DNA of 60,218 bases, from the NCBI RefSeq assembly GCF_003201775.1, contig NZ_QJJZ01000024.1, positions 1 through 60,218 of the forward strand, in the 5' to 3' direction. A program made the translations under genes and the position numbers. The notes under the pieces were generated by a model, which saw nothing but the letters and a program-made list of their open reading frames with translations, ran no database searches and was not told the DNA's origin. Positions 32,899 through 40,735 of this stretch are shown in pieces; the first letter of the stretch is position 1, and the number at the start of each line of letters is the position of its first letter. The stretch is from Arenibacter sp. ARW7G5Y1 (GTDB taxonomy: Bacteria > Bacteroidota > Bacteroidia > Flavobacteriales > Flavobacteriaceae).

Positions 32899-35400
32899 CT
32901 AACTGTTGGGGTTTAAAATGAGTTCTATCTGTTCCACGGCATCCTGTAAATGATACTTGCTCATAGGGTCCGTTGTTCTATTGATTGCACTTTTTAGGTC
33001 TTTTCTAAGAATATTCAATTCCGCTCTTGCAATGGAGCGTATATCGGATTGACTGGTATTGATCGGGGTGGATTTTTGATATCCACCCGAATTTCCTTTT
33101 TTGGAATTATCTTCAGTGGTCATCAGATAGGCCAATCTTTCAATGTGCGCTTTTTGAAGATTTCTTCTATAGGTATCAATTGTTCTCCCATTTCGTGTTT
33201 CGGACCATAACCCTTTTCTTAAGTCACCCATCATTTCCAGTATGGAATATGCGTCTTTGCCATTAGCAGTTTCGTTCTCAATCAATCTGGCCAATTTGCC
33301 CAGACTCAAAATATTGTCCAGCGTTCTAACTTGTAGGTTTCTTATGCGCTCCACGGAACCCGAATACTCTATTTTATTAAATATGTTTGGGACGATCAAC
33401 CAATGAGGGGTTTGAAATAATTGTTCCTGCACAAATAGCAAACAATTTTTTTGATGCTCCCTATCTACGGGAGTATATACAGCTCCTTCCTGATCATAGG
33501 TCTTATACTGTTCATAAACACCACCAATATTATTGCTGACATGGCCCATGTACCTGTTAAATTGTGCAATTACCTGCCCGTACATGGTGCTTAGATCATC
33601 GTAATCCTTGCCTTTTTCCGCGGTCCATTCAATGAGTTTTGGAGTTATTCTTTTCAAATTTTCAATACCATAGGCACTAGCTTTTATGGCATCGTCCCCC
33701 AAATCCTCGGTTTGGGAACTTGGATCAACAACATCGCCTACCTGCTGGTGGCCAAAGCGGTATAGTGGGTCGCCCGAATGTTTTAGGATCCAGCTATCCA
33801 GAATCTCCTTTTCCTCCTTGGCGGATTTGTCCAATATGGGGCGATATCCCCAACCAATGGCGTATTTGTCATATACCCCAATCTCTGGCATTAGGGCCAC
33901 ACCCTCATCTCCGGGTTGGGCAATATAGTTAAATCTGGCGTAGTCCATTATGGAGGGTGCCGTACCATATTTTTGGGTAAAGGTAGCAGAGCGGAGCGAA
34001 TCAACAGGATAGGCTATACTACTTCCCATATTGTGGGGCAGTCCCAACGTATGTCCAACTTCGTGCGAGGACACAAATCGGATTAAGCGGCCCATAACCT
34101 CTTCTTTAAAAGCAACGCCCCTGGCATCGGGGTTAATGGCAGCCGTTTGTACAAAAAACCAATTTCTTAACAGGGTCATTACATTGTGGTACCAGTTAAT
34201 ATCGGATTCCAATATTTCACCGGTCCTTGGGTCGCTTACATGTGGTCCGTTGGCATTGGGAATTGGTGATGCCAGATAGCGAACTACAGAATAACGCACA
34301 TCCTCAGGGGACCATTCAGGGTCTTCTTCCGGGGTGGGGGGATCTTTGGCCAAAATAGCATTTTTAAAGCCGGCAGCTTCAAAAGCCACCTGCCAATCCT
34401 CAATTCCCTGTTTTATAAAGGGCACCCAACTTTTGGGCGTAGCCCGGTCAACATAATAGACAATGGGTTTTTTAGGCTCTACAAGTTCTCCATTTTTAAA
34501 TTTTTCTATATCCTCTTCCTTCACCTCAAGTCGCCAACGATCAAGAAAACGCACGGTCTTACTTTCCTGTGCATTCAAGCCATAATCTACCTGGCCACGG
34601 GCAAACCAACCCACACGCTTATCAAAATATCTCCGTTTCATGGGTTCCTCCGGCAGTAAAATCATGGAATTATTTATTTCAATAGAAATGGATCCCAAAC
34701 TTCCATTGGAAGGAGGATTGCCTGCCACATAGGTCTTTACATGTCTTGCCTCGATATTCAAGGGGTAACTTTTTAAGGAACTGATATAACTTCTGGATTC
34801 ATCCAAACGCGACACCTTGTATTCTTTCCTATAATAATCTGGCATGCCCAGGGCATTTACATCTTTTTCAAATAGATCGTTTACCTGGATTACCGTAGCG
34901 GGATTCAGACTGTCTTTTTTAAAAGCCTTTATATTGAATGAATACAGTACGGGTTCAAAATTGGAATTTACCACGGCTTCACTTACCGGTAGTGAATCCG
35001 CAGCCACAATATCATAGCTTACTACTCTAAGTAAGACCTTTTTTGGCAATTTTTCCCATCTAAGGACCTTGGTGTTTATTTTCCCCCCTCCGAAGCCAAT
35101 GCCTGTAGCTGTTTTGGCAATTCTACTGACCATTAGCATTTCCTTGTTAAATAGAGAGTCCGGTATTTCATAGAAATGATTGTCATCAACTATATGTACA
35201 TCAAAAAGGCCTTTGTCCGTCTTTGCTTCTTTGGTGATTACCTTTTCGTAGGATTCTATTTCTCCTTTTTTAGATTTTTCCTTGGTGTCGGATGTTTCGG
35301 ATTTTTTGTTTTTCTTTTTAAATATTTGTGCCTCCGTGGTATGGAAACATCCAATAAGTAAAAATGTAAATAACACTTTCGCGAGTAAATTTTTAATCAT
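32899..35400 (-). CDS. zinc-dependent metalloprotease (DUF5117/DUF5118 type)
   Basis: This 833-residue protein has a signal peptide (MIKNLLAKVLFTFLLIGCF), then a Lys-rich linker (KKKNKKSETSDTKEKSKKG). A DUF5118/DUF5117-like N-terminal half follows (about 60-400), and a metzincin-type catalytic site with HEVGHTLGLPHN: zinc ligands His446, His450 and His456, general base Glu447. A Met-turn candidate is SIMDYARFNYI. The C-terminal third is helical. These large secreted peptidases are common in Bacteroidota, and their substrates are unknown. The DASS transporter gene lies upstream on the same strand, separated by 305 bp. Confidence 0.9.
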   Translation of the reverse strand: MIKNLLAKVLFTFLLIGCFHTTEAQIFKKKNKKSETSDTKEKSKKGEIESYEKVITKEAKTDKGLFDVHIVDDNHFYEIPDSLFNKEMLMVSRIAKTATGIGFGGGKINTKVLRWEKLPKKVLLRVVSYDIVAADSLPVSEAVVNSNFEPVLYSFNIKAFKKDSLNPATVIQVNDLFEKDVNALGMPDYYRKEYKVSRLDESRSYISSLKSYPLNIEARHVKTYVAGNPPSNGSLGSISIEINNSMILLPEEPMKRRYFDKRVGWFARGQVDYGLNAQESKTVRFLDRWRLEVKEEDIEKFKNGELVEPKKPIVYYVDRATPKSWVPFIKQGIEDWQVAFEAAGFKNAILAKDPPTPEEDPEWSPEDVRYSVVRYLASPIPNANGPHVSDPRTGEILESDINWYHNVMTLLRNWFFVQTAAINPDARGVAFKEEVMGRLIRFVSSHEVGHTLGLPHNMGSSIAYPVDSLRSATFTQKYGTAPSIMDYARFNYIAQPGDEGVALMPEIGVYDKYAIGWGYRPILDKSAKEEKEILDSWILKHSGDPLYRFGHQQVGDVVDPSSQTEDLGDDAIKASAYGIENLKRITPKLIEWTAEKGKDYDDLSTMYGQVIAQFNRYMGHVSNNIGGVYEQYKTYDQEGAVYTPVDREHQKNCLLFVQEQLFQTPHWLIVPNIFNKIEYSGSVERIRNLQVRTLDNILSLGKLARLIENETANGKDAYSILEMMGDLRKGLWSETRNGRTIDTYRRNLQKAHIERLAYLMTTEDNSKKGNSGGYQKSTPINTSQSDIRSIARAELNILRKDLKSAINRTTDPMSKYHLQDAVEQIELILNPNS

Positions 35401-35646
35401 ATTTCAGGCTGCTTTTGTAATCTTTCAAAGAACTAAAAATAATTTAAATTTTGGAAGTAGGTTTGGATTATTGTCCAATTACAAAATAATTAACGAAAAT
35501 GTGAGTTTTTATGGAATCTAGGGCCCGGATTCTTGCATTATATCGGTCCAAAGAAAAAAATTACAAACAATCTGTAACATTTTTACAGTTTACAAGTCTA
35601 TTTGAATAGAGAATTTCTTTTTATAGTTTATTTGAATTAAGCATGT

Positions 35647-35682
35647 GTAAAGTCTTTGTGGGAACAAAGACTTTACTTTTTT
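35647..35682 (+). terminator. 13-bp hairpin followed by T6, plus orientation
   Basis: GTAAAGTCTTTGT and its complement form a perfect stem with a GGGA loop, followed by TTTTTT on the plus strand. It lies 30 bp past the stop of the minus-strand DASS gene, where the U-tract would be on the wrong side. It may still end DASS transcription, or it may end an unseen plus-strand transcript. The rest of the 305-bp gap (35401-35705) holds no convincing gene. Confidence 0.55.
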
Positions 35683-35705
35683 GATGTCTTTCCGATGCTG
35701 AAAAA

Positions 35706-37136
35706 TCAAAAGAGTAGGGGAATTACAAATTGGAACAAAAGGATCAGTAATACCACAGAAATAAGGTTAAGAACTATTCCTACCCTTGCCATTTGATATA
35801 CCTTTATATAACCACTGGCAAAAACAATGGCATTGGGAGGTGTGGCCATGGGCAACATAAAGGCGCAGCTACTGGCTATGGTCGCAGGAATCAGTAAATA
35901 GAGTATAGGAACCTCTAGACCTATCGCTATTCCCGCGACTACTGGAGCAAGTACTGCAACCAAGGCTACATTGCTCATTAGTTCTGTCATGAAGAGCATC
36001 AGCAGTATTAACAAGGATGCCGTAAATAATATACTTATTTCGCTAGTGGAAATGGCGTTTGCCACCATATCTACAATACCACTTGTAGACATACCTTCCG
36101 CTAAGGCCAGTCCACCGCCAAATAATATCAGAATTCCCCAGGCCAATTTTTCAGTATCGCTCCAGCCTATTATAAATTCCCCTTTTTTAAGGTTAAAGGG
36201 AATGGCAAAAAGGGAAACGGCGGCTATCATACTTATGATAGTGTCCGATAGTCCCAGGGACGGGAATATACCGTTGATCAATGTTCTAAAAATCCATAGG
36301 AAAACCGTTATTCCAAAGATGGTGAGTACCATTTTTTCTTTTCGGCTCATTGGCCCCAATTTTTTTAATTCTTCCTGAATAATCTGTTTGGAACCTGTAA
36401 ATTTTAATTGCTTATTGGGAAAAAACCACTTTACCAGGACCAGATAACAAATGGTTACCAAGAGAATTGAAAATGGTAACCCAATAAGCATCCATTTAAG
36501 AAAAGAGATTTCAATGTTGTATTCATTTTCCAGCAAGCCAATTAAAATTGAATTGGGAGGGGTGCCAATAACGGTGGCAATTCCCCCTGCGTTTGCAGAA
36601 AACGCGATTCCCAACATTACATTGAGGGCAAAGTTGCGATCATCCTTGGTAAAGCCGTCCGCGTCGTTGATCAAAAGACCAATTACAGACATGGCAATTG
36701 GAAGCATAACAACCGTACTGGCCGTATTGCTTATCCACATACTTAAAGCAGCTGTAGCTATCATAAATCCCAGGATTACCTTGTTCGGTGTTGTTCCGGT
36801 AATTCTAATGATGTTAAGGGCAATGCGTTTATGTAAATTTACTTTTTCTAGGGCCAAGGCCATCACAAATCCTCCAAAAAACAAAAAAATGATGGGACTC
36901 CCATAATTGGCTCCTACCTCGCTAATGGGCATAATCTTTAAAAGGGGAAACAAAATAAGGGGCAACAAGGCCGCTACCGAAATCGAAACAGCTTCGGTAA
37001 TCCACCAAACTACCATCCAAACTGCCACCGCTATTACTGCATCGCCTTTTTCTGAGACTAGGGTATTGGGTAAATTTAAAAGAATAAAAAAAATGATGGG
37101 GCCTAATAATAATCCTAATTTCTTGCTCAAATCCAT
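35706..37136 (-). CDS. DASS family (SLC13) sodium-coupled anion transporter
   Basis: This 476-residue protein has about eleven membrane spans. The SLC13 signature is visible in SNTASTVVMLPIAMSVIG near residue 136 and in the C-terminal repeat LMTELMSNVALVAVLAPVVA and FMLPMATPPNAIVFASGYIK. The two SNT/SNV motifs normally bind sodium and carboxylate. Substrates are dicarboxylates or sulfate, undecidable here. It acts at the inner membrane. The start MDLSKKLGLLLGPI precedes the first span. Confidence 0.9.
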   Translation of the reverse strand: MDLSKKLGLLLGPIIFFILLNLPNTLVSEKGDAVIAVAVWMVVWWITEAVSISVAALLPLILFPLLKIMPISEVGANYGSPIIFLFFGGFVMALALEKVNLHKRIALNIIRITGTTPNKVILGFMIATAALSMWISNTASTVVMLPIAMSVIGLLINDADGFTKDDRNFALNVMLGIAFSANAGGIATVIGTPPNSILIGLLENEYNIEISFLKWMLIGLPFSILLVTICYLVLVKWFFPNKQLKFTGSKQIIQEELKKLGPMSRKEKMVLTIFGITVFLWIFRTLINGIFPSLGLSDTIISMIAAVSLFAIPFNLKKGEFIIGWSDTEKLAWGILILFGGGLALAEGMSTSGIVDMVANAISTSEISILFTASLLILLMLFMTELMSNVALVAVLAPVVAGIAIGLEVPILYLLIPATIASSCAFMLPMATPPNAIVFASGYIKVYQMARVGIVLNLISVVLLILLFQFVIPLLF

Positions 37137-37598
37137 ATGGGAGGTTTATGGTGTTCTAAACTAGGTTATTTCTGTCATTTATAAAAATGTAACCGATAAG
37201 TAGCTTTAGTTTTTGTGGCTTGGATTCCAATTAATTAAAAATTATCCCCAAGCTAATCAAATTTTAATTGTTGTCCACTGTACCGTAAAATATTTTAGGA
37301 TGGACATTTCACCAATGTAGAGTATTTTATCCGTAATTCCGGGTTCGGCCTTCCTATAGGTAACCAAGTTGCCGTAGGACAATTGAATGAGGTGTTAGGA
37401 TTCCACTGGGGGAGTCCACAAAAATTGTTTTGTGTAATAGGGCAAACGGCAAAAAAAAGGCTTAAAACAACTGCGTAGAAGATTTTCAAACCAGATTAAT
37501 TTGGAATACGTTGGTACAGACATCAATATACCGTTCTCATTTCAGTATTTTAAAGTAAACCAGTATTTTACGATCAAAATAACAAGTTGGATGACAAA
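37137..37598. other. 462-bp gap with no clear gene; possible broken remnant
   Basis: The minus strand has a short frame (37295-37489) that would begin at TTG with a signal-like stretch (LKIFYAVVLSLFFAVCPI). The sequence after it looks protein-like only if frames are switched near a run of eight T bases. This would fit a decayed secreted-protein gene, but I cannot match it to a family. The rest is AT-rich and likely holds the promoter of the DASS gene. Confidence 0.25.
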
Positions 37599-38996
37599 CT
37601 AGAAAACTATGGAATCGGTAGCTATTTTAGGCAGATCGTAACCTCCATAATCAATGAACAATTCCCCTTCCTTTGGTCTGTCAACATAATCGGGTTTTTT
37701 AACAGGTGTGTTGAAGAGATAAACTGTTTGTAATTTTTTGAACCTTTTTAAATGGGCCAGATGAACCTCCTGAAAATTGGTGCCCACTAGGTTGAGTTTT
37801 CTTAAGTATTCAAGTTTTTCCAAATGTTCAATATTTTTACCTGTTATTCCGGTATTGTCCATTTTTAGTATGGTAAGGTTGGGCAAGGTGCTTATTTTCT
37901 CAAAAACGGCATCGGTGATAAGGGTCTTGCCAAGATCAAGATAAACAATTTGATTCTTGACAGGGGACAGCAAATCAAAATCCTTATCCTTAAAAGTGGG
38001 TCTGTTGATGCAGGATACGCGTATAAAATTACTGTTTTCACTTACCCGTTCCACATGGAAACCTTTTTTCTTTATGGCGGAAATAGTATCCTTGGGAACT
38101 TCGGCAACCTTGACATCAGGGTAGGTGTTATCCTTTGCCTTTGGGAAAAAGGCCTGGAACAACTCTTTTTTCAATCCCAGTTCCCCGATTTTTTTGTCAA
38201 AAGAGTTGCTGTTGGCGATCCAACTTTCAATGATGTCGATCTCTTCTTTGGAAAGTTGGGTCTTGTCCTTTGGGGGCATATGGTCCTCATGGTCCAGTGG
38301 TAGTACCAGCCTGGCGTACAAAGAACTGTTCTGGGGATCATTGGGTTCTATGACGGCACCGTTTTCACCCCCTTTAAGGATCCCATTTTCTTCCTCCAAC
38401 TGCAATTCCCCCTTTTCTTTTTTGGCATTATGGCAGCTAACACATTTGTTGTTCAATATGGGCTGTACCAGGTCCGTATAGAGTACGGCCTCCTCCCAAT
38501 TTTCCTCCTCTATAGTTGGCATTTCATAAACCTTGGGGCCAGCGCCCAAAAGGGATTTAATGCTGTTGGGCAGTGGTTCGATGAGGTAATCCGATCCATG
38601 GGTAATATTTCCCCCAAGATGGCCGGTGAACGAAATCAGGAATAATAGCGAGAAAGATAAAAGGACCACTGGTACCCGCTTAAGGAAGTCCATCTTCGAA
38701 GGGGCCGCCAGTCGCAAATACATCAACAGGGAAAACAAGGCGGTAACAATGCCGAACCACAAATGAAATTTTACCGTATCAAAGGAATATCCTTCGCCTT
38801 TGTAAAGAAGATAGCCGCTTATACAGGCTACGGTTGCTGAAATAAAGGCCCATTGAAACAGGAGTCCAATTATTTTGGACCATTCCTTATTCTTTCTATC
38901 ATACCATTGCAATAATAGGGCGGCAATAATAAATCCTATCGGTAAATGTACTACAAGGGGGTGCAGGCGCCCTATCAATTGTTGAATAATTTCCAT
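37599..38996 (-). CDS. DUF2231 / planctomycete-type cytochrome c / LRR protein
   Basis: This 465-residue protein has an N-terminal DUF2231-like membrane domain with four spans (LIGRLHPLVVHLPIGFIIAA). A cytochrome-like domain follows with one heme-attachment motif CVSCH (about residue 185) in LVQPILNNKCVSCHNAKKEK, and the heme-ligand region LDHEDHMPPKDKTQLSKEEI. A C-terminal leucine-rich-repeat-like region (about 350-450) has LPNLTILKMDNTGITGKNIE. It is the last gene of a minus-strand cluster with DUF1501 and DUF1553 genes. It is inferred to be an inner-membrane electron-transfer or surface-binding protein; the role is not established. Confidence 0.85.
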   Translation of the reverse strand: MEIIQQLIGRLHPLVVHLPIGFIIAALLLQWYDRKNKEWSKIIGLLFQWAFISATVACISGYLLYKGEGYSFDTVKFHLWFGIVTALFSLLMYLRLAAPSKMDFLKRVPVVLLSFSLLFLISFTGHLGGNITHGSDYLIEPLPNSIKSLLGAGPKVYEMPTIEEENWEEAVLYTDLVQPILNNKCVSCHNAKKEKGELQLEEENGILKGGENGAVIEPNDPQNSSLYARLVLPLDHEDHMPPKDKTQLSKEEIDIIESWIANSNSFDKKIGELGLKKELFQAFFPKAKDNTYPDVKVAEVPKDTISAIKKKGFHVERVSENSNFIRVSCINRPTFKDKDFDLLSPVKNQIVYLDLGKTLITDAVFEKISTLPNLTILKMDNTGITGKNIEHLEKLEYLRKLNLVGTNFQEVHLAHLKRFKKLQTVYLFNTPVKKPDYVDRPKEGELFIDYGGYDLPKIATDSIVF

Positions 38997-39013
38997 AGAT
39001 TATTGGTTCAATT

Positions 39014-39199
39014 TTAGGCGTTCTTTTTAAGCTTGTTGATTAAAGGAATTAACTCCACTCCGTCATAGCCCGAGGTCTTGGCCTGTTCGCAAAATCGGTC
39101 CCAGGACAATTGTTTCCCCCAATCGGTTTGAAAAAAAAGGACCTTTTCTTGACCATAGGAGAATAGTAAGGATCCAAAAAGTATGATGATAAATCGCAT
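39014..39199 (-). pseudogene. truncated sugar phosphate isomerase/epimerase (TIM barrel) N-terminus
   Basis: Only 61 codons remain: a signal peptide (MRFIIILFGSLLFSYGQEK), then FFQTDWGKQLSWDRFCEQAK and TSGYDGVELI. This is the first beta-alpha unit of secreted sugar phosphate isomerase/epimerase-like TIM barrels. The family is normally about 250-300 residues, so over three quarters is missing. The frame ends in KLKKNA and the next gene starts 17 bp later, so the loss was a clean deletion rather than a distant frameshift. Isomerases of this type often accompany DUF1501/DUF1553 genes, which supports the reading as a decayed operon member. Confidence 0.65.
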
Positions 39200-39224
39200 T
39201 ATATTGGTTTGGTCGGTTTGTGTT

Positions 39225-40733
39225 TTAGGCGAGAATTTCGTGTATTACATGTCCTTCCACATCGGTAAGCCGGAAGGGCCTTCCTTGAAAATCAAAGGTA
39301 AACTGTTCGTGGTCAAAACCTAGAAGGTGCATCATAGTGGCGTGTACATCGTGCACGGAGACCTGGCCCTCCAGGGCGGAAAACCCGATTTCATCGGTGA
39401 TCCCCCAACTGGCGCCTTTTTTTATGCCCCCACCGGCCATCCACATGGTAAAGGCATCTCCGTGGTGGTCCCTTCCCTTATAGGCCATTTCCTGACCTTC
39501 CCGGTTTTCCTGCATGGGGGTCCGGCCAAATTCGCCACCCCAGACCACCAAGGTCTCGTCCAATAGCCCCCTTTGTTTAAGATCCAGGAGAAGGGCGGAC
39601 ATGGGCCTGTCTATTTCGGTACATTTATTTCTCAGCCCCAGGTCTATGGCCGTATCGTGGCCTGTTCCATGGCTGTCCCAGCCCCAATCGAACAGTTGTA
39701 CAAAACGCACCCCGTCCTCAACAAGCTTTCTGGCCAGAAGGCAATTGTTGGCAAAGGATTCCTTGCCCGGTCGCACCCCGTACATTTCCTTGATATGTTC
39801 GGGTTCATTGTTGATGTTCATTACTTCCGGCACTGCGGTCTGCATACGGTAGGCCATTTCGTACTGATTGATCCTGGCCAGGATCTCGGGGTCGGAATAT
39901 TCGTCGAACTCTTTTTTGTTGATATTGTTTATGGCATCGATGGTGCTTTTTTTAAGATTTCGGGCAATGCCCTTGGGATCGTCTATATACAGAACCGGAT
40001 CCCCTTTGGACCTGCATTGGACCCCTTGGTAGACCGATGGTAAAAAACCGCTTCCCCAAACACTTTTTCCCGCATCCGGTGTTTTCCCCCCGGAGGTCAG
40101 TACTACAAATCCTGGCAAATTCTGATTTTCGGAACCCAGGCCATAGGTGACCCATGACCCTATACTTGGCCTGCCCAATCTGGGGCTTCCGGTATGCATG
40201 AACAATTGGGCGGGCCCGTGATTGAATTGATCGGTGTTCACTGCCTTTAGGAAAGCGACTTCATCCACAACTTTGGAAAAGTGCGGCAAGAAGTTGGAGA
40301 CCCAGTTCCCGGATTCCCCGTGCTGTTTAAATTCCGCTTGTGGCCCCAAAAGTTTGGGCGTTCCCCTGATAAAGGCAAATTTCTTGCCTTCCAACATGGA
40401 TTGTGGGGTGACCTGTCCGTCCAGCTTTTGGAGGGCGGGCTTGTAATCGAACATTTCCAGTTGGGAGGGGGCACCTGCCATGTGCAGGTAAATAACGGAC
40501 TTCACCTTGGCGGGGAAAGGAGGGGCCATGGAGGCCAATGGGTTGACATCCCTTTCTGTAAGGGCGATTTTTCCTTTTTCATTGTTGCCGAGAAAGGAAT
40601 TGCAGGACATAAAGAAGGAGCCCATGGCCAAACCGCCCATCCCGGCAACGCAGTCCTTAATGAAGTGTCGACGGGTCCTGGCCTGGATTTCCCGTTGTAA
40701 CTTTTCCTTTATTAATCGGTCCAAACTGTTCAT
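39225..40733 (-). CDS. DUF1501 domain-containing protein
   Basis: This 502-residue protein has a twin-arginine-like export signal (TRRHFIKDCVAGMGG, then AMGSFFMSC; the Cys may be lipidated). The DUF1501 domain is related to alkaline phosphatases and sulfatases: VIYLHMAGAPSQLEMFDYKP, GFVVLTSGGKTPD, LFDWGWDSHGTGHD and VVWGGEFGRTPM. It is probably a secreted hydrolase-fold protein of unknown substrate. It starts 2 bp after the DUF1549/DUF1553 gene, and the pair is a widely conserved module. G+C is high here: I count 36 of 60 bases in 39481-39540. Confidence 0.93.
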   Translation of the reverse strand: MNSLDRLIKEKLQREIQARTRRHFIKDCVAGMGGLAMGSFFMSCNSFLGNNEKGKIALTERDVNPLASMAPPFPAKVKSVIYLHMAGAPSQLEMFDYKPALQKLDGQVTPQSMLEGKKFAFIRGTPKLLGPQAEFKQHGESGNWVSNFLPHFSKVVDEVAFLKAVNTDQFNHGPAQLFMHTGSPRLGRPSIGSWVTYGLGSENQNLPGFVVLTSGGKTPDAGKSVWGSGFLPSVYQGVQCRSKGDPVLYIDDPKGIARNLKKSTIDAINNINKKEFDEYSDPEILARINQYEMAYRMQTAVPEVMNINNEPEHIKEMYGVRPGKESFANNCLLARKLVEDGVRFVQLFDWGWDSHGTGHDTAIDLGLRNKCTEIDRPMSALLLDLKQRGLLDETLVVWGGEFGRTPMQENREGQEMAYKGRDHHGDAFTMWMAGGGIKKGASWGITDEIGFSALEGQVSVHDVHATMMHLLGFDHEQFTFDFQGRPFRLTDVEGHVIHEILA

Positions 40734-40735
40734 AG

